From positions 1 through 44,445 of the forward strand of contig CALJUL010000121.1 in the NCBI GenBank assembly GCA_937975725.1: a stretch of DNA of 44,445 nt, written 5' to 3'. The notes beneath the pieces were generated by a model. That model searched no databases, had not been told where the DNA came from, and saw only the letters and a list, made by a program, of their open reading frames with translations. This document shows, in pieces, positions 11,164 through 20,077 of the stretch. This DNA comes from an uncultured Pseudoxanthomonas sp. GTDB taxonomy: Bacteria; Pseudomonadota; Gammaproteobacteria; Xanthomonadales; Xanthomonadaceae. Numbering within the stretch: position 1 is the first letter of the stretch; each line of letters begins with the position of its first letter. The translations under genes were made by a program, and so were the position numbers.

Positions 11164-11183
11164 AGGTGAATGACCATTCACCT
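11164..11183. promoter_or_regulatory. Perfect 20-bp palindrome, probable TetR-family operator
   Basis: AGGTGAATGACCATTCACCT has perfect 9-bp arms around a 2-nt centre. It sits in the 143-nt divergent intergenic region, 59 nt upstream of the TonB receptor start and 66 nt upstream of the TetR start. Length, symmetry and place fit binding by a dimeric TetR repressor controlling both genes. Binding by the adjacent regulator is inferred. Confidence 0.75.
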
Positions 11184-11248
11184 CACATGAGTTCGGTTAC
11201 CCTGCGACGGCGAAGCGCCGGGCCACGGCGTATGGACCGCGACCCGCC

Positions 11249-11875
11249 ATGACCACACCCGCACGGTCCGCTCCCCGTTCGGAGTACGCGCAGCGGCAGC
11301 GCCGCCGCATCCTCGAAGCCGCACGGCAGTGCTGCATCGCCAACGGCCTGGAAGCTACCTCGATGGCCGACATCGCGGCCGAGGCATCGATCAGCATCAG
11401 CCTGCTGTACCGCTATTTCGCCAACAAGCACGCCATCATCCTGGCGATGGTGAGGATGCAGATGGCCGAGGACCGGGAGAACCTGGACCGGGTCCCGCTG
11501 TCCACGGATCTGGTCGCCGAGCTTTCGGCGGCGTATGCAGCCTGGGGGCGCGGCGCCGCGGACGTGCGGCACGCCGGCTTCCTGTCGGAGATCACCGCGC
11601 TGGGGCTGCGCGACAAGGCGGTAGCAAACGTGCTACGCCGGTTCGAGCGCGAATCCCGCGACGACCTGGTGAAGTGGCTGCAACGCCGTGCGGCCTCGCG
11701 CGGGATGGAGTTCCCGGAAAGCGAACTGCGATTGCGCGCGGTCTTCCTGCGCTGCTTCGTCGTCGGCCTGGCCGTGCACGCGGTGCACGATCCGGCACTG
11801 GCGCCGACGCTGTTGCACGACCTGCTGGACAGGGCTATGGGGCAGGTGCTGGAGGGCGGTGCTCCCGTGTCCTGA
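11249..11875 (+). CDS. TetR-family transcriptional regulator
   Basis: A 208-residue one-component regulator. The N-terminal helix-turn-helix spans roughly residues 14-60: RRRILEAARQCC, then SMADIAAEASIS as the turn and recognition helix, then LLYRYFANKHAII, which is the usual TetR signature. The C-terminal ligand-binding half is helical and not recognisable by eye. The gene is divergent from the TonB-dependent receptor and phosphatase operon, with a perfect palindrome between them, so it most likely represses that operon and itself until an unknown ligand appears. The ribosome-binding site of the ATG at 11249 is weak. Confidence 0.9.
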   Translation: MTTPARSAPRSEYAQRQRRRILEAARQCCIANGLEATSMADIAAEASISISLLYRYFANKHAIILAMVRMQMAEDRENLDRVPLSTDLVAELSAAYAAWGRGAADVRHAGFLSEITALGLRDKAVANVLRRFERESRDDLVKWLQRRAASRGMEFPESELRLRAVFLRCFVVGLAVHAVHDPALAPTLLHDLLDRAMGQVLEGGAPVS

Positions 11876-12034
11876 ACGCAGTGCACGGCGCACGCCGGGA
11901 GGCGTGCGGGTTCTTCAGGGCAGGTGCCTGATCGCACTGCGCCCGCGGGTCAGCTTCCTACGGGCGAGTGGCAGCCGGCGGCGCAAGGGTGGGCGAAGCC
12001 GGCGGCCGGTCACCACCTCGGCTTCTCCCGCGCG

Positions 12035-14623
12035 CTACAGCAGCGATTTCAACCGGTACAGTGCTTCCAGCGCCTGCTTGGGGGTCAGTTCGTCGGGGTC
12101 CAGCGCGGCCAGCGCTTCCTGCGCGGCCGAAGGCGCGGCGGTGAACAGCGCGAACTGTTGCGGCGCGTCCAGCGCCTGCGGCGCCATGCCGGAGGCGTGG
12201 CTTTCGCGCCCACGCTGTTCCAGTTCGGCCAGCCGGCGCCGTGCCTGCTGCAGTGTGGCCTTCGGCAGGCCGGCGAGCGCGGCGACCTGCAGGCCGAAGC
12301 TGCGGTCGGCCGCGCCTTCCTTGACTGCATGCATGAACACCAGCGCGTCGCCGTGTTCGACCGCGTCCAGGTGCACGTTGGCGATGCCGCTCTCGCCGCC
12401 TTCCACCGATTCGCCGGCCAGCGCGGTCAGCTCGAAGTAGTGGGTGGCGAACAGGGTGTAGCAGCGGTTGGCGTGGGCGAGGTGGCGCGCGACGGCGTCG
12501 GCCAGCGCCAGGCCGTCGTAGGTGGAGGTGCCGCGGCCGATCTCGTCCATCAGCACCAGCGACTGCGCGGTGGCGTGATGGAGGATGTAGCTGGTCTCGG
12601 CCATTTCCACCATGAAGGTGGACTGCCCGCGCGCCAGGTCGTCGCCGGCGCCGATGCGGGTGAGGATGCGGTCGATCGGGCCGATCACCGCGCGCGCGGC
12701 CGGCACGAAGCTGCCGATATGGGCCAGCAGCACGATCAGCGCGTTCTGGCGCATGTAGGTGCTCTTGCCGCCCATGTTGGGGCCGGTGATGACCAGCATG
12801 CGGCGCGCTTCGTGCAGCAGCAGGTCGTTGGGCTCGAACGGCTCCTTGCGCACGGCCTCCACCACCGGATGGCGGCCGCGCTCGATGCACAGCCCGGGCG
12901 CGTCGCTCAGTTCCGGCTGCGACCAGTCCAGTGCTTGCGCGCGCTCGGCGAAGGCGGCCAGCACGTCCAGTTCGCTGAGCGCGGCCGCGCAGCGCTTCAA
13001 CGGCTCCAGGCGGGCGTTGAGGGTGTCCAGGAGCTCGTCGTAGAGCAGCTTCTCGCGGGCCAGCGAGCGTTCGCGCGCGGACAGCACCTTGTCCTCGAAC
13101 TGCTTGAGTTCCTCGGTGATGTAGCGCTCGGCGCCGGTCAGGGTCTGACGGCGGGTGTAGTGCACCGGCGCGCGGTCGGCCTGGCCCTTGCTGATCTCGA
13201 TGTAGTAGCCGTGCACGCGGTTGTAGCCGACCTTGAGGGTGGCGATGCCGCTGCTCTCGCGCTCGCGCGCCTCGAGGTCCACCAGGAACTGGTCGGCGTT
13301 GGTGCTCAGTTGCCGCAGTTCGTCCAGCTCGGCGTCGTAGCCGGTGGCCAGCACGCCGCCGTCGCTGAGCTTGAGCGGCGGTTGCGGGGCGATGGCCGCC
13401 AGCAGCAGCGCGGCGGTGTCGTCGTGCTCGCCCAGTTCGCCGGCGAGCGCTTGCAGGCGCGGCGAATCCAGCGGCGCCAGGGTGGCGCGCACCTGCGGCA
13501 GCAGCGCCAGGCCGTCGCGCAGCGTGGACAGGTCGCGCGGGCGGGCCGAGCGCAGCGCCACGCGGGTGAGGATGCGCTCCACGTCGCCGAGCGCGCGGAA
13601 GCCTTCGCGCAGCGCGGCATCGCCGCCGCGTTCGAGCAGGGTCGCCACGGCATGGTGGCGCTCGCCCAGCACGCGACGGTCGCGCAGCGGGCGGTGCAGC
13701 CAGCGCCGCAGCAGGCGCCCGCCCATCGGCGTGACCGTGGCGTCGAGCACGCCGAGCAGGGTGTGCCGGGTGTCGCCGTCGACGCGAGTGTCCAGTTCCA
13801 GGTGGCGGCGGGTGGCCGCATTCATGGCGATGGCGTCGCTGGCCGATTCCACCGCGATGGCGGTCAGGTGCGGCAGGCGTTGCTTCTGGGTTTCCTCCAC
13901 GTAGCCCAGCAGCGCGCCGGCGGCGGCGGTGGCCAGCGCCTTGTCCTCGATGCCGAAGCCGGTCAGGTCGTGCAGGCCGAAGAACTGCAGGAGCTGGCGG
14001 CGGCCGCTGTCCGGGTCGAACAGCCACGGCGCGCGCCGGCGGATGCCGCTGCGCTGCTGCAGGAAGGCCGGCCAGCCTTCCTCGTCCGGCAGCAGCAGTT
14101 CGGCCGGTTCGAGCCGGGAGAGTTCGGCTTCCAGCGCGTCTTCGCCTTCGACCTCGTTGACCAGGAAGCGCCCGCCGGCCAGGTCGGCCCAGGCCAGGCC
14201 GTAGCCGGAGCGCCCGCGCGCGACCGCCATCAGCAGGGTGTCGCGGCGCTCGTTGAGCAGGGCTTCGTCGGTGACCGTGCCGGGGGTGACGATGCGCACC
14301 ACCTTGCGTTCCACCAGCCCCTTGGCCAGTGCCGGGTCGCCGATCTGCTCGCAGATCGCCACCGACTCGCCCAGCGCCACCAGCCGCGCCAGGTAGCCCT
14401 CGTAGGCGTGCACCGGCACCCCGGCCATGGGGATGGGTGCGCCGCCGGAACTGCCGCGCTGGGTCAGGGTGATGTCGAGCAGGCGCGCGGCCTTGCGGGC
14501 GTCGTCGTAGAACAGTTCGTAGAAATCCCCCATCCGGAAGAACAGCAGGAGGTCCGGGTACTCCGCCTTGGCGGCGAAGAACTGCTTCATCAACGGTGTG
14601 TGTTCGGACTTGTCCTTGCTCAC
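12035..14623 (-). CDS. mutS: DNA mismatch repair protein MutS
   Basis: Recognises mispaired and short looped-out bases and starts methyl-directed mismatch repair with MutL. The protein has 862 residues (E. coli MutS has 853). The mismatch-reading GDFYELF (32-38) has Phe34 and Glu36. The ABC-type ATPase near residue 620 has Walker A GPNMGGKST, signature STFMVEM, Walker B LVLMDEIGRGTSTYDG and the switch histidine in FATHYFEL. The C-terminus retains the DELTPKQALEALYRLKSLL helix used for tetramer formation. The start is a GTG at 14623 with AGGT upstream; an ATG at 14590 is an alternative that would remove 11 residues. The open frame runs further upstream, but that part crosses the divergent receptor gene and is not coding. 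Confidence 0.98.
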   Translation of the reverse strand: MSKDKSEHTPLMKQFFAAKAEYPDLLLFFRMGDFYELFYDDARKAARLLDITLTQRGSSGGAPIPMAGVPVHAYEGYLARLVALGESVAICEQIGDPALAKGLVERKVVRIVTPGTVTDEALLNERRDTLLMAVARGRSGYGLAWADLAGGRFLVNEVEGEDALEAELSRLEPAELLLPDEEGWPAFLQQRSGIRRRAPWLFDPDSGRRQLLQFFGLHDLTGFGIEDKALATAAAGALLGYVEETQKQRLPHLTAIAVESASDAIAMNAATRRHLELDTRVDGDTRHTLLGVLDATVTPMGGRLLRRWLHRPLRDRRVLGERHHAVATLLERGGDAALREGFRALGDVERILTRVALRSARPRDLSTLRDGLALLPQVRATLAPLDSPRLQALAGELGEHDDTAALLLAAIAPQPPLKLSDGGVLATGYDAELDELRQLSTNADQFLVDLEARERESSGIATLKVGYNRVHGYYIEISKGQADRAPVHYTRRQTLTGAERYITEELKQFEDKVLSARERSLAREKLLYDELLDTLNARLEPLKRCAAALSELDVLAAFAERAQALDWSQPELSDAPGLCIERGRHPVVEAVRKEPFEPNDLLLHEARRMLVITGPNMGGKSTYMRQNALIVLLAHIGSFVPAARAVIGPIDRILTRIGAGDDLARGQSTFMVEMAETSYILHHATAQSLVLMDEIGRGTSTYDGLALADAVARHLAHANRCYTLFATHYFELTALAGESVEGGESGIANVHLDAVEHGDALVFMHAVKEGAADRSFGLQVAALAGLPKATLQQARRRLAELEQRGRESHASGMAPQALDAPQQFALFTAAPSAAQEALAALDPDELTPKQALEALYRLKSLL

Positions 14624-14975
14624 GAGACCTGCGGGGGGATGGGGGCGGAAGGGTGCAGATTGTACCGGGGCGGGCAAGACGGGACCGCCGCCGCGGCAGT
14701 GGCGGAGAGCAGTGGCAAGGGAATGACGCGGGCGAGCGACGGTTGCTTGACGCGTCGCGCGTAACTGCGGTTCCGCACGACCGTGCGGGAAAACGCAGCG
14801 CATCCATGCCAAAGCACCATGCGGCGTATCGACGCAGTGCAGAATGCCGTAGTGTAAAGGCGATGTTAGTTTCCGGTCGGACGCAAGGGGAGTTGCGTAC
14901 GCCACGGCGGCGCGTCCACCGGCCGCCACATCCCGATTCGACGTATCGTCAGACATGACCCTTGGAGGGGAGAGC
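14624..14975. other. Divergent intergenic region mutS / TonB receptor
   Basis: About 352 nt between the divergent starts of mutS and the second TonB-dependent receptor. It must hold both promoters. I could not pick out a convincing -35/-10 pair, operator palindrome or small gene here. Confidence 0.5.
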
Positions 14976-17543
14976 ATGGTCACCGCATTGCCCAGACACA
15001 AGACACTTCCGTTGGCCATCCTCGGCGCGCTGTGCCTTGCCGCACAGGCCCAGGCGCAGCAGGCCGCCGCACCGGCCGGCGAGGAGCAGCCCACCACGCT
15101 GGCGACCATGACGGTCACCGCGCAGAAGCGCGAGGAGCAGATGCAGGACGTGCCGATCTCGGTGACGGCGATCTCCGAGCAGTTGCTGCAGGACACCGGC
15201 GTGCGCGACATCAAGGACCTGCAGGTGCTGGTGCCCGGCATGACCGTGACCAGCACCCAGAGCGAGGCCATCACCACCGCGCGCATCCGCGGCATCGGCA
15301 CGGTGGGCGACAACGTCGGCCTGGAATCGTCGGTGGGCGTGGTGATCGACGGCGTATACCGCCCGCGCAACAGCGTCGGCTTCGGCGACCTGGGGCAGAT
15401 GGAGCGCATCGAGGTGCTGAAGGGCCCGCAGGGCACGGTGTTCGGCAAGAACACCTCGGCCGGCGTCATCAACGTGGTGACCCGCCGCCCCAGCTACACC
15501 CAGAGCGCCGAGGGCGAGGTGACCGTCGGCAACTACAACGCGCTGGGCGTGTCGGGCAGCTACAACGACGCGCTGGGCGAAGTGGGCGCCTTCAACATCT
15601 ACGCGGCCAAGCGCAAGCGCGACGGCTGGATGGAGGTGCGCACCGGCAACGGCCCGCGCCGCGAGACCGACGACTACGACCAGAACTTCCACACCGTGCG
15701 CGCCAAGCTGCTGCTGGAGCCGACGGAGAACCTGGACATCCTGGTGTCCGGCGACTTCACCAGCCGCGAGGAGAACTGCTGCACGGCGGTGCAGACCACC
15801 GTCGGTGCCACCGCGGCCATCCTCAACGCGCTGGCCGGCGGCAAGGCGGTCGCCGCGGCGGGCGACGATCCGTTCGACCGCGTGGCCTACAGCAACCGTC
15901 CGACCACCCAGGACATCAAGGACAAGGGCGTGTCGGTGGAGATCAACTGGCAGACCCCGCTGTTCGGCGGCGCCACCCTGACCTCGATCACCGCCGACCG
16001 CGACTGGCAGGCCATCAACGGCCTGGACTACGACTTCAGCACGGCGGACATCCTGTACCGCAACGCCGACGAGGACGAGTCCTTCACCGGCTTCAAGACC
16101 TTCAGCCAGGAATTCCGCCTGACCGGCTCGACCGAGCGGGTCGACTGGATGGTCGGCGCGTTCTACACCGACGAGGACCTGGACCGCACCGAGACCTACC
16201 GCATCGGTCCGCACTACGAGCCCTACCTGTCCGTGGCGCTGCTGTCGATGATCAACCCCGCGCTGGGCCAGTCGCCGACCGCGCCGCTGTTCCTCTCGCA
16301 GGCCAGCGGGCGACCGTTCGGCACGGTGTTCGCCGGCCTGGGCGCGCTGGACACCTACCACCAGAGCGCCAAGAGCACGGCGCTGTTCACCAACAACACC
16401 TGGCACGCCACCGATGCGCTGGACCTGACCCTGGGCCTGCGCTACACCCGCGAGAAGAAGACGCTGGTGTCCGACTACAGCAACCCCAACGGCGGCGCCG
16501 GCTGCGGCGCGATGCTGGCCAACCAGGCCGGCGTGGTGGGCGCGCTGATGGCGCGCGGCCTGACCCAGGCGCAGGCGGTGGCCGCGGCGCCGACGGTGAT
16601 CGGCTACGGCTGCCTGCCGTGGGCCAACCCGCTGCACAACGCGCCCACGCGCGACACCGTGCAGGAGCGCGAGGAGAAGGAGTGGTCGGGCACGGTGAAG
16701 GCGGCCTACCGCTGGAACGACAACGTGATGACCTACGCCTCGTTCGCGCGCGGCTACAAGGGCGGCGGCTTCAACCTGGACCGCGTGCAGTCCTCCAACG
16801 GCCTGAGCAGCGGCGGCACGGGCATCGTGCCGGTGCTGGACACCTCGTTCCCGGGCGAGTTCGTGGACAGCTACGAACTGGGCGCCAAGACCACCTGGCT
16901 GGACGGCAACCTGCTGCTGAACGCCACCCTGTTCCACCAGAAGTACGAGGACTTCCAGCTCAACAGCTTCCTGGGCACCAGCTTCGTGGTGCGTTCGATC
17001 CCGGAAGTGATCTCGCAGGGCCTGGACGCCGAACTGCTGTGGCAGCCGCGCTCGGTCCGCGGGCTGATGTTCCAGAGCGGGTTGATGTACGCCGACACCA
17101 AGTACGGCGACAACATCCCGGGCGGCGACTTCGTCGCGCCCACCGGCGCGCTGTACAAGCTGCCGGGCGCGCAGATGAGCTTCGCGCCGAAGTGGTCCGG
17201 CTCGGCTTCCGTCACCTACGAATGGGACGTCGGCAGCCTGACGGCGCGCTTCAACATCGGCGCCAAGTACGTGTCCAAGTACAACACCGGCTCGGACCTG
17301 GACCCGGAGAAGATGCAGGACGCTTACACCGTGGCCAACGCCCGCTTCGGCATCGGTGCGCAGGACCAGCGCTGGATGCTGGAATTCTGGGGCACCAACA
17401 TCACCGACGCGGAGTACGTGCAGGTCGGCTTCGACGGCCCGTTGCAGAACGTATCGCCGGCGCCGGGCAACCCGTTCAACACCTTCAACGCGTTCCTGGG
17501 CGCTCCGCGCATGTACGGCATGACGCTGCGCGTGCGCTACTGA
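14976..17543 (+). CDS. TonB-dependent outer-membrane receptor
   Basis: Second TonB-dependent transporter, 855 residues. A signal peptide ends near AAQAQAQ. A TonB-box-like MTVTAQKREEQ follows. The plug has VLKGPQGTVFGKNTSAG, and the C-terminus MTLRVRY is the usual last beta strand ending in an aromatic residue. ATG 14976 is chosen because GGAGGGG lies 5 nt upstream; an in-frame ATG at 14955 lies before that site. The barrel carries cysteine pairs (NCC near residue 268; two more near 510-545) likely in surface loops. It stands alone, divergent from mutS and followed by a hairpin terminator. It resembles the other receptor in this window in the plug region but is longer. Ligand unknown. Confidence 0.93.
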   Translation: MVTALPRHKTLPLAILGALCLAAQAQAQQAAAPAGEEQPTTLATMTVTAQKREEQMQDVPISVTAISEQLLQDTGVRDIKDLQVLVPGMTVTSTQSEAITTARIRGIGTVGDNVGLESSVGVVIDGVYRPRNSVGFGDLGQMERIEVLKGPQGTVFGKNTSAGVINVVTRRPSYTQSAEGEVTVGNYNALGVSGSYNDALGEVGAFNIYAAKRKRDGWMEVRTGNGPRRETDDYDQNFHTVRAKLLLEPTENLDILVSGDFTSREENCCTAVQTTVGATAAILNALAGGKAVAAAGDDPFDRVAYSNRPTTQDIKDKGVSVEINWQTPLFGGATLTSITADRDWQAINGLDYDFSTADILYRNADEDESFTGFKTFSQEFRLTGSTERVDWMVGAFYTDEDLDRTETYRIGPHYEPYLSVALLSMINPALGQSPTAPLFLSQASGRPFGTVFAGLGALDTYHQSAKSTALFTNNTWHATDALDLTLGLRYTREKKTLVSDYSNPNGGAGCGAMLANQAGVVGALMARGLTQAQAVAAAPTVIGYGCLPWANPLHNAPTRDTVQEREEKEWSGTVKAAYRWNDNVMTYASFARGYKGGGFNLDRVQSSNGLSSGGTGIVPVLDTSFPGEFVDSYELGAKTTWLDGNLLLNATLFHQKYEDFQLNSFLGTSFVVRSIPEVISQGLDAELLWQPRSVRGLMFQSGLMYADTKYGDNIPGGDFVAPTGALYKLPGAQMSFAPKWSGSASVTYEWDVGSLTARFNIGAKYVSKYNTGSDLDPEKMQDAYTVANARFGIGAQDQRWMLEFWGTNITDAEYVQVGFDGPLQNVSPAPGNPFNTFNAFLGAPRMYGMTLRVRY

Positions 17544-17561
17544 TCCATCCGCGCCACCGGC

Positions 17562-17587
17562 GAACGGCCCGCTCCGGCGGGCCGTTC
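17562..17587 (+). terminator. Hairpin terminator after TonB receptor
   Basis: Perfect 11-bp stem GAACGGCCCGC / GCGGGCCGTTC with a TCCG loop, 18 nt after the receptor stop codon. The following sequence is CATTTCC, so the T tract is short and termination may be partial. Confidence 0.6.
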
Positions 17588-17663
17588 CATTTCCGGCGTC
17601 GGCTGCCGCGACAGGGGAGGGGAAATCGGCTACAACAGCCGTACCCCACGGCCGGAATCCGCG

Positions 17664-18155
17664 ATGCCTTACCCCAGCGACGAGACCCTGTGCGCCCTGG
17701 CCCAGCGCCTGGGCGAACGCCTGCGGCAGAGCCGCGACCATCTGGTCACCGCCGAGAGTTGCACCGGCGGCTGGATCGCCAAGTGCGTGACCGACGTCGC
17801 CGGCTCCTCGGACTGGTTCGACTGCGGCATGGCGGCCTACAGCTACGAGGCCAAGCAGGCGTTGCTGGGCGTACGCCCGCAGACGCTGGAAACCCACGGC
17901 GCGGTCAGCCGCGAGACGGTGATCGAGATGGTGTCCGGCGCGCTGGTCAATTCCGGCGCCAGCGTGGCGGTGGCGGTGACCGGCATCGCCGGGCCCGGCG
18001 GCGGCAGCGCGGACAAGCCGGTCGGCACGGTCTGGATCGGCTGGAAGCGGCGCGGCGGCTATGCCCATGCGGAGATCTTCCATTTCGAGGGCGACCGCGA
18101 CGCTGTGCGCCGGCAGACCGTGGCCGCCGCGCTGGCCGGGCTGGAACGCCTGTGA
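17664..18155 (+). CDS. pncC: Nicotinamide-nucleotide amidohydrolase PncC (CinA C-terminal domain family)
   Basis: Deamidates nicotinamide mononucleotide to nicotinate mononucleotide in the pyridine nucleotide salvage cycle. The 163-residue stand-alone protein matches the C-terminal domain of CinA. TAESCTGGWIAK holds the catalytic Ser/Cys region, followed by SYEAKQALLGV, HGAVSRETV and VAVTGIAGPGGGSADKPVGT. It lacks the N-terminal MoCF-like domain of full CinA. In xanthomonads a cinA-type gene commonly lies upstream of lexA-recA, as here, although a kinase gene lies between. The start ATG at 17664 has GGAA upstream. The next gene begins 43 nt downstream. Confidence 0.92.
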   Translation: MPYPSDETLCALAQRLGERLRQSRDHLVTAESCTGGWIAKCVTDVAGSSDWFDCGMAAYSYEAKQALLGVRPQTLETHGAVSRETVIEMVSGALVNSGASVAVAVTGIAGPGGGSADKPVGTVWIGWKRRGGYAHAEIFHFEGDRDAVRRQTVAAALAGLERL

Positions 18156-18198
18156 GAACCCGATCGCCCGTGGCCGCGCACGGCCGGAGGGCCGCCTG

Positions 18199-19884
18199 AT
18201 GTGGGAGACCCTGGGCACGGTGCGCGACCTGGGGCGGTTGCAGGAGATCGCCTCGGTCCTGATCCGCTGGGGCTTCGGCGACGTGGTCAAGCGCATCGGC
18301 ATGGCCGGCGTGCTGGAGAAGGCCGGGCGCCTGCTGCACTGGCAGGCGGTGGAGGAGGGCCGCCTGCGCATGGACGTGCCGGCGCGGCTGCGCTGCACCC
18401 TGCAGGACCTGGGGCCGACCTTCGTCAAGCTGGGGCAGGTGCTGGCCACCCGCGTGGACCTGCTGCCGCCGGCCTGGACCGACGAACTGGGGCAGTTGCA
18501 GAACGCCGTGCCCGCGCTGGCCTGGGAACAGATCCTGCCGCAGCTCCGCGAAGACCTGGGCGCCGACCCGGAAGCCGTGTTCGCGCGCATCGAGCGCGAG
18601 CCGCTGGCCGCCGCATCGCTGGCGCAGGCTCACCGCGCCTGGCTGGCCGACGGCACGGCGGTGGTGCTGAAGGTGCGGCGCCCCGGCATCCGCGACACGG
18701 TCGAGGCCGACCTGCGCCTGCTGCGGCACCTGGCCACGATCGTCGAGAACAACCTGCCGGAACTGCGCCGCTACCACCCGCAGCGCATCGTCCAGCAATT
18801 CAGCGCCTCGCTGCGGCGCGAGCTGGACTTCGCCGCCGAATGCCGTAATGCCGAGCGCATCGCGGCCAACTTCGAGGGCTGCCCGGAGATCGTGATCCCG
18901 CGCGTGTACTGGGAATGGACCAGCGAGCGCCTCAACGTGCAGGAATGCCTGGACGGCATCCCCGGCCGCGACCTGGCGGCGGTCGATGCCTGCGGGTTGA
19001 ACCGCAAGGCCCTGGCCCGCACCGGCGCCGGCATCGTGCTGAAGATGGTGCTGGAGGACGGTTTCTTCCACGCCGATCCGCACCCGGGCAACATCTTCTA
19101 CATGCCCGACGGCGCCATCGGCGTGATCGACTTCGGCATGGTCGGCCGGGTCACCGAGCAGCGGCGCTTCCAGATCGTGCGGCTGCTGCACGGGCTGGTG
19201 GCCCACGAATCCGCGGACGTGGCGGAAGTGCTGATCGACTGGACCGAGGAAGGCAACGACATCGACGAACTGCGCCTGCAGGAAGCGGCCGACGCCTTCG
19301 TCGACCAGTACCGCGGCGTGCCGCTGAAAGACCTGCGCATGGGCGCCATGCTGGGCGACGTCACCGCCATCCTGCGCGAGAACGGCCTGAGCCTGCCGGC
19401 CGACCTGGCGCTGATGATCAAGGCGTTCCTGACCCTGGAAGGCATGGGCCGCCAGCTCGATCCGGATTTCGACATGGCCGGCGAGGCGCGTCCCTACCTC
19501 GAGCGGGCGATGCTGGAACGCTATTCGCCCGACGTGCTGGTGCGGCGCGGCCGCCGCACGCTGGCCGGCGTGGTCGATCTGGTGCGCGACATGCCGCGCG
19601 ACCTGCACCGGCTGTTGCAGTCCGCACGTCGCGGCAAGCTGCAGGTGCACGTGGAAGTGGGCACGCTGAAGCCCTTCGGCGAGCAGGTGGACCGCGCCGC
19701 CAACCGGCTGACGATGGGCATCATCACCGCGGCACTGATCATCGGCTCGTCCATCGTGATGAACAGCGTGGGCGGCGGCGTCGCCAACCGCTGGCTGATG
19801 GCGCTGGGCGTGCTGGGCTTCGTCGGCGCGGCCCTGAGCGGGGTGTGGATCCTGTTCTCGATCTGGCGCAGCGGGCGGCGCTAG
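18199..19884 (+). CDS. ABC1/UbiB-family protein kinase-like ATPase
   Basis: Atypical kinase-like ATPase of the UbiB/ADCK family, generally needed for ubiquinone biosynthesis or lipid handling at the inner membrane. The 561-residue protein has the family motif around LGPTFVKLGQVLATR (KxGQ), the Ala-rich nucleotide loop in PLAAASLAQAH, and the catalytic and metal-binding stretch FHADPHPGNIF with IDFGMVG. Two membrane helices form the C-terminus, as in UbiB. ATG 18199 is chosen because GGAGG lies 8 nt upstream; the open frame before it overlaps the pncC end. Whether this is the main UbiB or a paralogue is unclear, since no other ubi gene is in the window. Confidence 0.92.
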   Translation: MWETLGTVRDLGRLQEIASVLIRWGFGDVVKRIGMAGVLEKAGRLLHWQAVEEGRLRMDVPARLRCTLQDLGPTFVKLGQVLATRVDLLPPAWTDELGQLQNAVPALAWEQILPQLREDLGADPEAVFARIEREPLAAASLAQAHRAWLADGTAVVLKVRRPGIRDTVEADLRLLRHLATIVENNLPELRRYHPQRIVQQFSASLRRELDFAAECRNAERIAANFEGCPEIVIPRVYWEWTSERLNVQECLDGIPGRDLAAVDACGLNRKALARTGAGIVLKMVLEDGFFHADPHPGNIFYMPDGAIGVIDFGMVGRVTEQRRFQIVRLLHGLVAHESADVAEVLIDWTEEGNDIDELRLQEAADAFVDQYRGVPLKDLRMGAMLGDVTAILRENGLSLPADLALMIKAFLTLEGMGRQLDPDFDMAGEARPYLERAMLERYSPDVLVRRGRRTLAGVVDLVRDMPRDLHRLLQSARRGKLQVHVEVGTLKPFGEQVDRAANRLTMGIITAALIIGSSIVMNSVGGGVANRWLMALGVLGFVGAALSGVWILFSIWRSGRR

Positions 19885-20040
19885 CAGGCGTCGGGCAAGC
19901 CCTTGCCGTGGCAACTGGAAGTGTCGGCTGGAATCTTGGGCCGCAATGGATCGATGGCGGCGTGGATGGGTGTCCCCGCCGGCTACTGCATCAACCTGGC
20001 AGTCGCCCGTCTGCTGCGGGCCGGCAGTGACCGAGGGTAG

Positions 20041-20069
20041 TTGCCAACCATTGCAGTTAGTAGTATTAC
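20041..20069 (+). promoter_or_regulatory. Candidate lexA promoter giving a leaderless mRNA
   Basis: A -35-like TTGCCA (20041-20046) and a -10-like TATTAC (20064-20069) are 17 nt apart. The -10 lies inside the LexA operator, so bound LexA would block polymerase. Transcription would start at about 20076-20078, at or next to the lexA ATG. Assignment by eye only. Confidence 0.45.
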
Positions 20070-20075
20070 TACTAA
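20057..20075. promoter_or_regulatory. LexA operator (SOS box, xanthomonad type)
   Basis: TTAGTAGTATTACTACTAA has perfect 9-bp arms around one central base. It matches the LexA-binding sequence known from Xanthomonas and differs from the E. coli CTGT-N8-ACAG box. It ends 2 nt before the lexA ATG, so lexA is autorepressed. Confidence 0.93.
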
Positions 20076-20077
20076 CC

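Noticed and set aside
14624..15472. N-terminal extension of the mutS frame by 283 codons
   Set aside because: It overlaps the divergent TonB receptor signal peptide and plug. MutS homologues start near GTG 14623.
14949..18590. 1213-codon minus-strand open frame across the TonB receptor, pncC and kinase genes
   Set aside because: It crosses three well-supported plus-strand genes, is rich in Val/Ala/His/Gln/Arg and shows no domain.
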